Made by a program: the position numbers and the translations under genes. DNA of 64,000 nt from Alienimonas californiensis (GTDB taxonomy: Bacteria > Planctomycetota > Planctomycetia > Planctomycetales > Planctomycetaceae). This document shows, piece by piece, positions 50,049 to 59,662 of the stretch (its first letter is position 1; each line of letters starts with the position of its first letter). A model generated the notes under the pieces. It made no database searches, was not told the DNA's origin, and saw nothing but the letters and a program-made list of their open reading frames with translations. The DNA lies in assembly GCF_007743815.1 (NCBI RefSeq), contig NZ_CP036265.1, positions 62,001 to 126,000 on the forward strand. The letters run 5' to 3'.

Positions 50049-50405
50049 TCAGTCCTTGTTATTTGAGGTCCTGAGCTTCGTCAGAAACACGGCGACCTCC
50101 TGGTGATGTTCCTGCGTCTGCCGAACCACAAGAGTTTTCTTCGGCTCGGAGGGCGAGTCCTTGGTCTCGGAGAGGAAGGAGCCTCTCGGCTCGACAACCC
50201 GCACCGACCCCGGTCCGCCATACGTCGCCCAGGCTTCGCGATCGAGCGCCCCCACGACCCGCTCTGCCAGCTTCCAGCAGGCTTCGTCGTCGCCGTCCGT
50301 CAGATCCTCAATCGGGTAAGGCTTGGTGACGATCAGCGGCGCCTCGTCCGCCGCCGGGGCGGTCGGGGCCATGAGGGCGAGCGTCAGCGTGCAGAGGACG
50401 GACAT
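50049..50405 (-). CDS. Small exported STN/secretin-N-like protein
   Basis: The 118-residue product has a signal peptide (MSVLCTLTLALMAPTAPAA). The mature part has the order seen in planctomycete STN-like domains: KPYPIEDLTDGDDEACW, then LDREAWATYGGPGSVRVVEP, then KTLVVRQTQEHHQEVAVFL. In other planctomycete proteins such motifs ('YPVADLV', 'WxxVGGPGS', 'LVVxQTxxVHxxI') occur in repeats attached to larger secretin-like proteins; here one unit stands alone. It may interact with a type II secretion or pilus system. Confidence 0.68.
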   Translation of the reverse strand: MSVLCTLTLALMAPTAPAADEAPLIVTKPYPIEDLTDGDDEACWKLAERVVGALDREAWATYGGPGSVRVVEPRGSFLSETKDSPSEPKKTLVVRQTQEHHQEVAVFLTKLRTSNNKD

Positions 50406-50503
50406 CGGGTTCTCTTCGGTGGGAGGGGCGACGGGGCCGCGTCGAGAGTCAGCCGGAGCCTATGATCGCCCACGCCCCCGACCTAGACAGCTTTCCCGTT
50501 TCC

Positions 50504-52540
50504 ATGCCCGCCGCCCTGCCCCACGGCACGTTTCGCCTCGCCGCCGCCGCCCCGGTCGTGCACGTCGCCGATCCGGCCGCCAACGCGCGGGAGATTCTCA
50601 AGGCGCTGGAACCGCTCGCGGAGGCGAACGCCGTCGTCCTGCCGGAACTGGCCCTGACCGGGTACACCTGCGAGGACCTGTTCACCCAGGAACCGCTGCT
50701 GGACGCGGCGATCGAGGCGCTGCTGACGATCGCCGCGGAGCCGCTGAACCCGGACCAGCTCGTCGCCGTCGGCCTGCCGCTGGCGGTGGGCAACTCGCTG
50801 TATAACTGCGCCGCGATCTTCGCCGGCGGGCGGGTGCGGGGCGTCGTGCCGAAACAGCACCTGCCCGGCTACCGGGAGTTCTACGAACCCCGCCGCTTCA
50901 CCGGCGCCGACGGCAGCGAACCGCGGACCGTGCGGCTGGGCGGCGAAGAGGTCCCCTTCGGCATCGACCTGCTGTTTCAATGCACGGCCGGCGGGGAGCC
51001 CATTCCGGGGGCGGTCGTCGGCGTGGAGATCTGCGAAGACCTGTGGGTCCCGACCCCGCCCTCCGCCTTTCAGGCCCTCGCCGGGGCAACAGTTCTTCTC
51101 AATCTGTCCGGCTCGAACGAGACGGTGGGCAAGGGCGAATATCGCCGCCAACTCGTCCTGGGCCAGAGCGCCCGCTGCGTGGCCGGCTACGCCTACGCCG
51201 GCGCCGGCCCGACCGAGAGCACCACCGATCTCGTGCTCGGCGGCGAGTGCCTGATCGCCTCCAACGGCGGCCTGCTGGCCCAGGGCGACGCCTACATGCT
51301 CGGCGACCACGAGAACCGCACCGGCTGGCGGGGGGCGGTCAACGTCTCGGCGGAGGTGGACCTCGACAAACTGCTCCACGACCGCCGGGTCATGACGAGT
51401 TTTCAGAAGGACCGCCGCATCGGCACGTTCGACTATCGCACCGTTCCCGTCCCGATCACGCCGGCGAAGAAGGCGACGGCGGTCGTGAACGGCACCCCCT
51501 TCGTGCCCCGCAGCGGACCGGAACTCGCCGAGCGCTGCCGCGAAATCTTCAGTATTCAATGCTGCGGACTGGCCAAGCGGCTCTCCCGGCTCGGGGAGCA
51601 CACGCCGCTGCAAATCGGCGTCTCCGGCGGGCTGGACAGCACGCTCTCCCTGTTGGTCGCCTGCAAAACGCTGGACGGCTTGGGGCAGAGCCGCGAACGC
51701 ATCCACGGGCTGACGATGCCCGGCTTCGGCACCACCGCACGCACCCGCACCAACGCCGACGCCCTGATGGAGCAACTCGGCGTCTCCGCGGACTCGATCG
51801 ACATCCGCCAACTCTGCCTGGACGCCTTCCGCGGCATCGGGCACCAGCCCTTCGGCATCGACCCGGCGGCCCTGAATATGGAGGAGTTCGAAGCGCAGTT
51901 GAAAGAGATCGACCCCGGCGCCGGCGACCTCACGTTTGAAAACGTGCAGGCCCGTATCCGCACCTTTTTACTGATGAGCCGCGGGTTCGTGCTGGGCACC
52001 GGCGACATGAGCGAACTGGCCCTCGGCTGGTGCACCTATAACGCCGACCACATGAGCATGTATAACGTGAACTGCTCCGTCCCGAAGACGCTGGTCGCCT
52101 TTCTCGTCCGCCACGCCGCCGACACCGAGTTCGACGGCGCCGCCCGCGAGACGCTGCACAGCATCGCCGACACCGTCATCAGCCCCGAACTGCTGCCGGC
52201 CCGCTCCGACGAAGAGACCGGCGACGCGATCGCCCAAAGTACCGAGGACGCCCTCGGCCCCTACGAATTGCACGATTTCTTCCTGTACCACGTCGTCCGC
52301 AACGGCTTCGCCCCGGCGAAGATCCTCGACATGGCGAACCGGGCCGAGTTCCGCGGCAGCTACGAACCGGCCGTCATCCGCGAGACCTTGAAGACGTTCT
52401 ATAAGCGTTTCTTCCAAAACCAGTTCAAACGCAGCTGCGTCCCCGACGGCCCGAAAGTGGGGACCGTGAGCCTGAGCCCCCGCGGCGACTGGCGGATGCC
52501 CAGCGACGCCGAGGCGTCGGCGTGGTTGAAAGAAATCTGA
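50504..52540 (+). CDS. nadE: Glutamine-dependent NAD(+) synthetase
   Basis: The 678-residue enzyme amidates nicotinic acid adenine dinucleotide. The N-terminal nitrilase-type glutaminase domain has a Glu-Lys-Cys triad in VLPELALTGYTCEDL, VVPKQHLPGYRE and GVEICEDLWVPTP. The C-terminal synthetase domain has the PP-loop IGVSGGLDSTLSLLV, a RTFLLMSRGFVLGTGDMSE segment and a MYNVNCSVPKTLV part. Length and order match two-domain NadE enzymes of about 680 residues. I use ATG 50504 (MPAALPHGTF); an ATG at 50462 would add 14 residues. Confidence 0.94.
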   Translation: MPAALPHGTFRLAAAAPVVHVADPAANAREILKALEPLAEANAVVLPELALTGYTCEDLFTQEPLLDAAIEALLTIAAEPLNPDQLVAVGLPLAVGNSLYNCAAIFAGGRVRGVVPKQHLPGYREFYEPRRFTGADGSEPRTVRLGGEEVPFGIDLLFQCTAGGEPIPGAVVGVEICEDLWVPTPPSAFQALAGATVLLNLSGSNETVGKGEYRRQLVLGQSARCVAGYAYAGAGPTESTTDLVLGGECLIASNGGLLAQGDAYMLGDHENRTGWRGAVNVSAEVDLDKLLHDRRVMTSFQKDRRIGTFDYRTVPVPITPAKKATAVVNGTPFVPRSGPELAERCREIFSIQCCGLAKRLSRLGEHTPLQIGVSGGLDSTLSLLVACKTLDGLGQSRERIHGLTMPGFGTTARTRTNADALMEQLGVSADSIDIRQLCLDAFRGIGHQPFGIDPAALNMEEFEAQLKEIDPGAGDLTFENVQARIRTFLLMSRGFVLGTGDMSELALGWCTYNADHMSMYNVNCSVPKTLVAFLVRHAADTEFDGAARETLHSIADTVISPELLPARSDEETGDAIAQSTEDALGPYELHDFFLYHVVRNGFAPAKILDMANRAEFRGSYEPAVIRETLKTFYKRFFQNQFKRSCVPDGPKVGTVSLSPRGDWRMPSDAEASAWLKEI

Positions 52541-52579
52541 CGACTTGCCCGAACGTCCTTTGAAGACCTGATCAATATT

Positions 52580-52654
52580 GGCAGCCCGAGGCGCAAGCCG
52601 AGGCGGAGCGACGGTCATGGCCTCTCCCGGCCTTGGCTTGCGCCTCGGGCTGCC
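52580..52654. repeat. REP-like inverted repeat after nadE
   Basis: The 24-bp arms 52580-52603 and 52631-52654 are complementary except for one G-T position. They share the AGCCCGAGGCGCAAGCCGAG core with the repeats at 19561 and 28486. The structure lies between convergent genes and may also terminate both. Confidence 0.75.
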
Positions 52655-52660
52655 AGTTTA

Positions 52661-54040
52661 TCAATCCACTGCTCTTGTCGGCTCGACCGCCTGAGCCTCT
52701 TCCGACGGGTGAAAGAACAATCCCACGGGAATCAGTAGCACGGCGGCGACCGCGAACGCCCAGTGATAGCTGCCGTCGGCGGCGACGGTGGCGGTCAGGC
52801 CGAAGTAGACCGCCGAGGAGAGCACGATCCCGACCCAATTGAACAGGTTCATCGCCCCGATCATCCGCCCTTTCAAATCGCGCGGCGGGCGGGTCTGGAG
52901 GGCGACCTGCAACGGCACCGCGAACAGCCCGCTGAAAACGCCGAGCGTCGTCATCGGCAGCGCCGCGATCCACCAGACGCCGGTCTTCCAGAAGTCGATC
53001 GCCGCCGGGGCCTCGCCGAATCCGGCGCCCGCCGCGGGCTCCGCGGCGTCGGCGATCGCGGCGGGGGGCGGATTGAACCATCCCACCGCCACCAGGGCGA
53101 CGAAGCTGGCGACAATTCCCCAGGTCCCGACGACGACCAACCCGTATCGCACCCGGCCCCCCGAGAGCCGCCCCGCCAGCACGCAGCCGGCGGCGATGCC
53201 GAACCCGGTGCAGGACAGCAGCACGCTGGTGCCCGTGTCGCTAAAGCCCAGCTGCACCTTGCCGAAAGCGTTCACCGCCAACGGGACCAGCCCGCCGACC
53301 AGCCAGAACAGCGAACTCACGAATAACACCTGCAAGAGCAGGCGGTCCTTCCGCAGCGTCTCCCACAGGCTGTGATGCACGAACAGGGCGGACGGGGTGA
53401 ACCGGCTGTCCGGCTCCGCGACGGGCGTGCGGCGGATCGCCAGTGAAGTCAGCGTGCCGAGGACCGCGATCGCCACGCACCCCGCGCTGATAATCCACAG
53501 CCGACCGGCCAGTTGATCCTTTAAGATGCCGGCCAGCGCCGTGCCGAAGATAATCGACAGGAACGTGGTCATCTGAATGAGCCCGTTCGCCTTGGGCAGA
53601 TCGCGGTCGGCGAATAATTCCGGCAGGATGCCGTACTTCGGCGGGCCGAAGAAGGCACTCTGGGCGCTCATCAGGGCCAGCACCCCGAACAGCAATAATA
53701 ACAGGGTCGACAGATCCTGCCCGCCGATCCAGAACGCCGCCGCCCCCAGCAGCATCACGGCGATCTCGGCCGCTTTACAGCCGACGATCAAACCCCGCTT
53801 GGGCCAGCGGTCCGACACCCACCCGGCGAAGCCGGAGAGCAGCATAAACGGCACGGCGAACATCGCCTGGGCCACGAACTGCCAGTCGTCCCCGGTCGCC
53901 AGCGCGTAGTCCAGGCAGACCAGCAACACGAGTTGCTTGAACAGGTTGTCGTTGAACGCCCCGAGGAACTGCGTGACCAGCATGCCCCAGAACGAGCGGT
54001 CCGCGTTCAGGGACGTCGGGGGCGAATCGGTCGGGCTCAT
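52661..54040 (-). CDS. MFS transporter, LplT-like
   Basis: The 459-residue protein has about 12 hydrophobic helices. The start LNADRSFWGMLVTQFLGAFN and DNLFKQLVLLVCLDYAL, followed by a GWVSDRWPKRGLIVGCK loop (MFS signature between helices 2 and 3), resemble LplT-type lysophospholipid transporters. Another landmark is FFGPPKYGILPELFADRDLPKA. No acyltransferase partner is adjacent. It probably flips lysophospholipids or a related lipid, but a general drug-efflux role cannot be excluded. Confidence 0.85.
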   Translation of the reverse strand: MSPTDSPPTSLNADRSFWGMLVTQFLGAFNDNLFKQLVLLVCLDYALATGDDWQFVAQAMFAVPFMLLSGFAGWVSDRWPKRGLIVGCKAAEIAVMLLGAAAFWIGGQDLSTLLLLLFGVLALMSAQSAFFGPPKYGILPELFADRDLPKANGLIQMTTFLSIIFGTALAGILKDQLAGRLWIISAGCVAIAVLGTLTSLAIRRTPVAEPDSRFTPSALFVHHSLWETLRKDRLLLQVLFVSSLFWLVGGLVPLAVNAFGKVQLGFSDTGTSVLLSCTGFGIAAGCVLAGRLSGGRVRYGLVVVGTWGIVASFVALVAVGWFNPPPAAIADAAEPAAGAGFGEAPAAIDFWKTGVWWIAALPMTTLGVFSGLFAVPLQVALQTRPPRDLKGRMIGAMNLFNWVGIVLSSAVYFGLTATVAADGSYHWAFAVAAVLLIPVGLFFHPSEEAQAVEPTRAVD

Positions 54041-54191
54041 GCGGGCGATCTCGGGGGCGGCGTGACGGACGGTACCCGAAAGAGACCGGCAGTTCCCGAA
54101 CGGACCGAGACCCCTCGCAGCGGACTCGCTTGATGCACCCGGCGCCCCGGCCGGACACTGCCCCGCCGTCCTCGCCCCCGGAGCCCCGCCC

Positions 54192-55256
54192 ATGTTTCGC
54201 CCCCGCCCCGTTCTGCCGTGCGTCGCCCTGCTGCTGGGCCTCGCGGCCGGGTGCTCCTCGAACGACGCCGGCCCCGACGGCGACGTCCGGGGGAATGACG
54301 CCGCGGAGACGGTCACCATCGCGGTGATCCCCAAGGGCACCACGCACGAGTTCTGGAAGAGCGTCCACGCCGGCTCCTTGCAGGCCGCGGAGGAGTTGTC
54401 CACGCCGGAGCGCCGGATCGAAATCCAGTGGAAGGGCTCGCAGGAGGAGAGCGACACCGCCGGGCAGATCCGCGTGGTGCAGAACTTCCTGACCCGCGGC
54501 GTGGACGGCATCGTGCTGGCCCCCAACGACAGCGGCGGGTTGGTGGACGCCGTCGCCGACGCCGCCAGCGAGGGCGTGCCGGTGGTGATCTTCGACTCCG
54601 GCCTCGACCCCGCTGCCGCGGACGCCGGGGCGGAGACGGTCTCCTTCGTCGCCACGGACAACTTCATCGGCGGCCGCAAAGCCGCCGCCCGCCTCGCCGA
54701 GGCGATGGCCGCCGCCGAGGGCGACGCCAAACCGGGCGTGGTCTTGCTCCGCTACAAGGCCGGCAGCGAATCGACCGAACAGCGGGAGGAGGGCTTCCTC
54801 GCCGAACTGCGGGAGAACCACCCGGACGTGGAGATCCTCTCCGCCGACCAATACGCCGGCACGACGCCGGAGGAATCGCTCGCCAACGCCACGCAGGTCT
54901 TGCAGCGCTTCGAGAGCGAATTCAAGATCCGCCCCGGCGGCATCTTCGCCGTCTGCGAGCCGAACGCCGACGGCGTGCACCGGGCGCTCAAGGAGTTGGG
55001 CCTGACGGAGGAGGTCTCCTTCGTCGCCTTCGACCCGAACGAAACGCTGGTCGCCGGTCTGAAGGACGGCAGCGTGGACGGCATCGTGGTGCAGGACCCG
55101 GTCGGCATGGGCGACAAAGCGGTGCGAGCCCTGATCGCCCACCTCGACGGCGAAGGCGTCGAGCCCCGCATCGACACCGGCGTGCTGATCGCCACGCCGG
55201 AGAACCTGAAGGACCCCGCCGTCGCCGCCCTGCTCGCTCCCCCGCGGGCGGAGTGA
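54192..55256 (+). CDS. Sugar ABC transporter substrate-binding lipoprotein
   Basis: The 354-residue RbsB-type protein has a lipobox (LGLAAGC, Cys at 21) and a periplasmic-binding-protein-like fold: TVTIAVIPKGTTHEFWKSV, GVDGIVLAPNDSGGLVDAV, VVIFDSGLD, FIGGRKAAARLAE, and EPNADGVHRALKELG. These match type I sugar-binding proteins. The next two genes encode the ATPase and permease, with a TGATG junction, so all three form one operon. The sugar is unknown. Confidence 0.92.
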   Translation: MFRPRPVLPCVALLLGLAAGCSSNDAGPDGDVRGNDAAETVTIAVIPKGTTHEFWKSVHAGSLQAAEELSTPERRIEIQWKGSQEESDTAGQIRVVQNFLTRGVDGIVLAPNDSGGLVDAVADAASEGVPVVIFDSGLDPAAADAGAETVSFVATDNFIGGRKAAARLAEAMAAAEGDAKPGVVLLRYKAGSESTEQREEGFLAELRENHPDVEILSADQYAGTTPEESLANATQVLQRFESEFKIRPGGIFAVCEPNADGVHRALKELGLTEEVSFVAFDPNETLVAGLKDGSVDGIVVQDPVGMGDKAVRALIAHLDGEGVEPRIDTGVLIATPENLKDPAVAALLAPPRAE

Positions 55257-56842
55257 TGGCGGCGCCCGCTCCGCTCTTGGCGATGCATGCCGTCTCCAAA
55301 CGCTACGGCCCCACCGTGGCGCTGGACGACGTCAGCCTCGCCGCGCGGCCCGGCCGCGTACTGGCCCTGATCGGTGAGAACGGGGCCGGCAAGAGTACGT
55401 TAATGAAGGTCCTCGCCGGGGCCGTGCGGCCGGATGCGGGCAGGATGACGCTCGCCGGCGCCTCGTACGCCCCGGCCGGGCCGACCGCCGCCCGGGCGGC
55501 GGGGGTGGCGATGATTTATCAGGAACTGAACCTCGCCCCGGACCTGTCGGTCGAGGACAACCTGATGCTCGGCCGGGAGCGGTCGCGGTTCGGGTTCCTC
55601 AGCCGAAGCGAACAACGCCGGCGCTGCCGGGCGGCGTTGGACAAGCTGGGGCACGGGGCGCTGGACGTCCGCACGCCGGTCGGCCGGTTGCCGGTAGGGA
55701 CGCGGCAGGTGGTCGAGATCGCCCGGGCCGTGCTGGACGAGGCCCGGGTCGTGGTCTTCGACGAACCCACCTCCTCCCTGCCCCGCCGGGAGGCCGAGGC
55801 CCTATTCGCCGTCCTCCGCACGCTCACCGAAGGCGGGGCGGCGGTGATCTATATCAGCCATTTCCTGGAAGAAGTCCGCACGGTCTGCGACGACTACGCC
55901 GTGCTCCGCGACGGCCGGGCGGTCGGTTCGGGCGAATTGAAAGACGTGACGGAGCCGGACCTGGTCGCCTTGATGGTCGGCCGCACGGTGGACGACCTGT
56001 TCCCCCGCGTGCCGCACACGCCGGGCGAGCCGCTGCTGACCGTTAATAACCTCACCGGCGCCGACCGCACGCCTGAGGGCGCCTCGCTGACGGTGCGGCG
56101 GGGCGAAATCCTCGGCGTCAGCGGGCTGATCGGGGCCGGCCGCACCGAGTTGCTGCGGGCGATCTACGGGCTGGACGCCGTCCGCAGCGGCCGAATCACG
56201 GTGAGCCGCTCCGGTGCTGAGGTGGCGCCCGGGGCCGGGCCGCGGGGGCGGATTCGCAGCGGGGTGGGGTTCGTCTCGGAAGATCGGGCCGGCGAGGGAT
56301 TGATGCTGAACCGCACGCTCGCGGAGAACGCCACGCTCGGCCGGCTGGGGCCGCTGTCGAAGTGCGGGCTGCTCAACCCGGCCGCCCCGAATCGGGCGAC
56401 GGCGGCGCTGATGCAGCGACTGGGCGTGAAGGCCCGCGGCCCCGGGCAGACGGCGGGCGAACTGAGCGGCGGCAATCAGCAGAAGATCGCCGTGGCCCGG
56501 GTGCTCCATCAGGACAGCGACGTCTGGCTGCTCGACGAACCGACCCGCGGCATCGACGTCGGAGCCAAAAGCGACCTGTACCGCCTGATGGGCGAGGCGG
56601 CCGCGGCCGGCAAGGCCGTCCTGTTCGTCAGCAGCTATCTGCCGGAATTGCTGGCCGTGTGCGACCGCGTGGCGGTGATGCGGCGGGGGGAACTCGTCGC
56701 CGTCCGCCCCGCCGCCGAGTGGACCGCCGAGTCCGCGATGGCCGCCGCCGTGGGCGCGGACTCGGCGTGCGCGGACACCGTGGGCGCAGACAGCGGCGCC
56801 GGCGAGACTGAGCCCTCCCCCTCCGAACCCAAAGCCCGATGA
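55256..56842 (+). CDS. Sugar ABC transporter ATPase, two nucleotide-binding domains
   Basis: The 528-residue protein is of the RbsA/MglA type. The first domain has Walker A GENGAGKST, DEPTSSLPRREA and a D-loop. The second has a degenerate P-loop (GLIGAGRTE), the signature LSGGNQQKIAVARVL, and Walker B VWLLDEPTRGID, the standard asymmetry of this family. The start codon shares one base with the upstream stop; the C-terminal 30 residues contain two VGADS repeats. It powers import with the permease at 56839. Confidence 0.93.
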   Translation: MAAPAPLLAMHAVSKRYGPTVALDDVSLAARPGRVLALIGENGAGKSTLMKVLAGAVRPDAGRMTLAGASYAPAGPTAARAAGVAMIYQELNLAPDLSVEDNLMLGRERSRFGFLSRSEQRRRCRAALDKLGHGALDVRTPVGRLPVGTRQVVEIARAVLDEARVVVFDEPTSSLPRREAEALFAVLRTLTEGGAAVIYISHFLEEVRTVCDDYAVLRDGRAVGSGELKDVTEPDLVALMVGRTVDDLFPRVPHTPGEPLLTVNNLTGADRTPEGASLTVRRGEILGVSGLIGAGRTELLRAIYGLDAVRSGRITVSRSGAEVAPGAGPRGRIRSGVGFVSEDRAGEGLMLNRTLAENATLGRLGPLSKCGLLNPAAPNRATAALMQRLGVKARGPGQTAGELSGGNQQKIAVARVLHQDSDVWLLDEPTRGIDVGAKSDLYRLMGEAAAAGKAVLFVSSYLPELLAVCDRVAVMRRGELVAVRPAAEWTAESAMAAAVGADSACADTVGADSGAGETEPSPSEPKAR

Positions 56843-57825
56843 CGACGGCGTCCCTCCGCTCCGTCCTCGCCGCCGCCGGGCCGGCCCTCGCCCTCGTCGG
56901 GATCGTGGCCGGGTTCGCGTTCTTCGACTGGCAGCAGGACGGCGAGTCGACCTTCCTCACGCTGCGCAACCTGCGGGTGGCGATCGGCGACGCCCTGCCG
57001 GTCGCGGTCGCGGCGTTGGGGATGACCGTCATCATCGCCGCCGGCGGCATCGACCTCTCCGCCGGGACCATGCTGGCCCTGTGCGCCGTCGTGCTGGCGG
57101 CCGCGTTGAAGGCGGGCTGCTCCGCGGGCACGGCGGCGCTGCTGGCGGTCGCCTGCGGGGCGGCCTGCGGGGCGTTGAACGGCGTGCTGATCGCCTCGCT
57201 GGGGGTGGTGCCGTTCGTCGTCACGCTCGGCACGCTGGGGGCCTTCGAGGGGGCGGCGAAGATCGTCGCCGACGAAACCACCGTCCGCCCGGGACGCGAC
57301 GCCATCCCTGACTGGCTCGGCCGGCTCACCTCCATTCAGGGCGACTCGCTGGTCCTCGGACTGCCCCCCGGGGCGTGGGTCCTGCTGGTCCTAGCCCTCG
57401 CGGTCGCGGCCGTGTTGCGGCTGACGGTGTTCGGCCGGCACCTGTATGCGGTCGGGTCGAACGAGAAGACCGCCCGGCTGTGCGGGGTCTCCGTGGGTTG
57501 GACGAAGGTGGCGGTGTACGCCCTCGGCGGGCTGCTGACCGGGGCCGCGGGGGTGATGCAGTTCGCCCAACTGAACGCCGGCAACCCCACCAGCGGGCTG
57601 GGGATGGAACTGAAGATCATCGCCGCGGTGGTGATCGGCGGCGGCTCGCTGGCCGGCGGCCGCGGCGGGGCGTTCGGCACGCTGACGGGGGTGGCGATCG
57701 TCTCCGCGATTGAGAGCGGCGGCTTTCAACTCGGCTGGAGCAACCCGGTTCAACAGATCGCCCTGGGGGCGATCATCGTCGCCGCCGTCGCCGCCGACCG
57801 GGCCCGAGCCCGGTCTGGGGGATAA
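56839..57825 (+). CDS. Sugar ABC transporter permease
   Basis: The 328-residue RbsC-type permease has about 8-10 hydrophobic helices. Family landmarks are LTLRNLRVAIGDALPVAVAA, MTVIIAAGGIDLSAGTMLAL, VVPFVVTLGTLGAFEGAAKI, and AVGSNEKTARLCGVSVGWTK. It overlaps the ATPase gene by 4 bp (ATGA). The complete transporter probably imports a pentose or other monosaccharide released by the exported hydrolases. Confidence 0.93.
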   Translation: MTTASLRSVLAAAGPALALVGIVAGFAFFDWQQDGESTFLTLRNLRVAIGDALPVAVAALGMTVIIAAGGIDLSAGTMLALCAVVLAAALKAGCSAGTAALLAVACGAACGALNGVLIASLGVVPFVVTLGTLGAFEGAAKIVADETTVRPGRDAIPDWLGRLTSIQGDSLVLGLPPGAWVLLVLALAVAAVLRLTVFGRHLYAVGSNEKTARLCGVSVGWTKVAVYALGGLLTGAAGVMQFAQLNAGNPTSGLGMELKIIAAVVIGGGSLAGGRGGAFGTLTGVAIVSAIESGGFQLGWSNPVQQIALGAIIVAAVAADRARARSGG

Positions 57826-57901
57826 CCCGGGACGGGGTTGGAAACGACGACGTGCGGCCGCAGCGGGCGGACTGCGGTTCGGCCTCTGCTAAACTGGCCG
57901 C

Positions 57902-59134
57902 ATGCAAACTCCCGATCTCGCCCAGGACGCCCCGCATTCCGCCGCCGCTCTGTGGGCGCGGGTGGACGCGCTGGCGGAGCGGCAGATCGAAGCCCGCCGG
58001 CATCTGCACCAGTCGCCGGAGGCCAGCGGCGAGGAATGGGGCACCACGGCGTTCGTCGCCGATACGCTGACCGAGGCCGGCCTCTCCCCCCGCACCTTCA
58101 ACGACGTGCCGGGCGCCATCTGCGACGTGGACCTGGGCGAACTCCCGCCGGACGCCCTGCGGGTGGCGATCCGCGGGGATATGGACGCCCTGCAGATCTG
58201 CGAGGAAGCGGACGTTCCTTACGCCAGCGACCGCCCCGGGCTGATGCACGCCTGCGGGCACGACGCCCACACCAGTCTGGCGCTGTTCGCCGCCCTCGCC
58301 GCGGCGGAGGTCGCCGCGGACTGGGACGGCCCGCCGATCGGCCTGCGGTTCCTGTTCCAAGCGGCCGAGGAGAACGGCAAGGGGGCCCGCTGGCTGTGTA
58401 AATACGGGGCGATGAACGGCGTCTCCCACGTGCTCGCCGCTCACGTCGACCCGCACTTCCCCGCCGGAGAGGTGGGGGTGAAGGACGGCCCGCTGACGGC
58501 CTTCTGCGACGAACTGCACATCAACGTGAAGGGCCGCGGCGGCCACGCCGCCCGGCCGCACGAGAGCCGCGACCCGCTGGCGGCGGCGTGCTCGCTGGTG
58601 AACACGCTGTATAGCCTCGTCCCCCGCCGCTACGACGCCCAGTCGGCGGCCGTCATCACCTTCGGCATGCTGCACGCCGGCGGGGCTCCGAACGTGATCC
58701 CGGATAGCGCCGAACTCCGCGGCACCCTGAGGACCTTCGATCTGGCGGTGCGGGACACGATCCTCCGAACCGTCACCGAGGCCTGCGCCGGCGTGGGCGC
58801 CGCCCGAGCGGTGAGCATCGAGCCGAAGTTCGTCGGCGCCCTGGCCGGGGTGATGAACGATTCGCGTTGCACCTCCGCCCTCGCCGACGCCGCCGCCGAC
58901 CTGCTGGGGCCGGAGTCGATCACCCGGCTGACGAAGCCCAGCCTCGGCGGGGAGGACTTCAGCGGCTACCTGAAGCACGTCCCCGGAGCGATGTTCCGCC
59001 TCGGCTGCGCCCCGATCGACGGCCCGGACTACCCGCTGCACAACCCGAAGTTCACCATCGACGAACGCTGCTTGGCGATCGGCACCAAGGTGCTCCTCGG
59101 CGCCGCCGTGCGGTTGGCGACCGAATCCCGCTGA
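57902..59134 (+). CDS. M20 family amidohydrolase/peptidase
   Basis: The 410-residue enzyme fits the M20D (amidohydrolase/IAA-amino acid hydrolase) group: ARRHLHQSPEASGEE, RGDMDALQI, HACGHDAHTSLAL, FLFQAAEENGKGA, HVDPHFPAGEVGVK and a C-terminal GGEDFSGYLKHVPGAMF. Two metal ions are bound by these His, Glu and Cys residues. It lies 76 bp after the ABC transporter, on the same strand, and may be co-regulated; it could deacylate an imported amino-sugar or peptide. Confidence 0.9.
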   Translation: MQTPDLAQDAPHSAAALWARVDALAERQIEARRHLHQSPEASGEEWGTTAFVADTLTEAGLSPRTFNDVPGAICDVDLGELPPDALRVAIRGDMDALQICEEADVPYASDRPGLMHACGHDAHTSLALFAALAAAEVAADWDGPPIGLRFLFQAAEENGKGARWLCKYGAMNGVSHVLAAHVDPHFPAGEVGVKDGPLTAFCDELHINVKGRGGHAARPHESRDPLAAACSLVNTLYSLVPRRYDAQSAAVITFGMLHAGGAPNVIPDSAELRGTLRTFDLAVRDTILRTVTEACAGVGAARAVSIEPKFVGALAGVMNDSRCTSALADAAADLLGPESITRLTKPSLGGEDFSGYLKHVPGAMFRLGCAPIDGPDYPLHNPKFTIDERCLAIGTKVLLGAAVRLATESR

Positions 59135-59186
59135 CCGGACCGTCTGCCGCGAGACCGCCCGGCGACGCTCTTTCCGCCCGGCGGCG

Positions 59187-59651
59187 TTATTCCACGACCA
59201 GCGCCTGCCCCGGGTGGGCGATTTTAATCTGCGGGGCTCCGCGGTATTCGGTCACCAATCCCTGCACCAGCAGCGTTTTGCCGATGTAGGCCCGTTCCAT
59301 TGCGGCTGGGCCGCCGGGCCATTTGGCGAAGTGATCGTCGAAGATCGGGGCGGTCAGGGCCTCGTGGTAGTTCTCGGCGAAGTTCAGCACCACGACGGTC
59401 CCGCCCTCCGGCACGAACGCGGCGGTGCAGCGGCCCCGCACCGCCTTCACCGTGCCGACGTGACCCCGCAGCGCCTCCAGGTCGCGCGCGTCCAGCGGGG
59501 CGAGGGCCTCCGCCGCGGCCGCGGCGATCGTCGGCGGCTCGAATGGCTGGACCGCCCGCTCCGCAAACGGCGGCTGCACGCCGGTCGCGGCGTTCTCAGA
59601 TTGATACTCCCCGCCGAACAGGGCGAGGCAGAGGACGGCGGGGGCGAACAT
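59187..59651 (-). CDS. Exported OB-fold-like protein
   Basis: The 154-residue product has a short signal-like start (MFAPAVLCLALFGG), an Ala-rich linker, then a beta pattern: LRGHVGTVKAVRGRCTAAFV, TVVVLNFAENYHEAL, YIGKTLLVQGLVTEYRGAPQ. The order resembles small exported OB-fold proteins ('nucleic-acid-binding OB-fold, tRNA/helicase type'). Its gene starts 11 bp after the beta-CASP gene, so the two are probably an operon. Function is not known. Confidence 0.65.
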   Translation of the reverse strand: MFAPAVLCLALFGGEYQSENAATGVQPPFAERAVQPFEPPTIAAAAAEALAPLDARDLEALRGHVGTVKAVRGRCTAAFVPEGGTVVVLNFAENYHEALTAPIFDDHFAKWPGGPAAMERAYIGKTLLVQGLVTEYRGAPQIKIAHPGQALVVE

Positions 59652-59662
59652 TTCGTCGGTCT

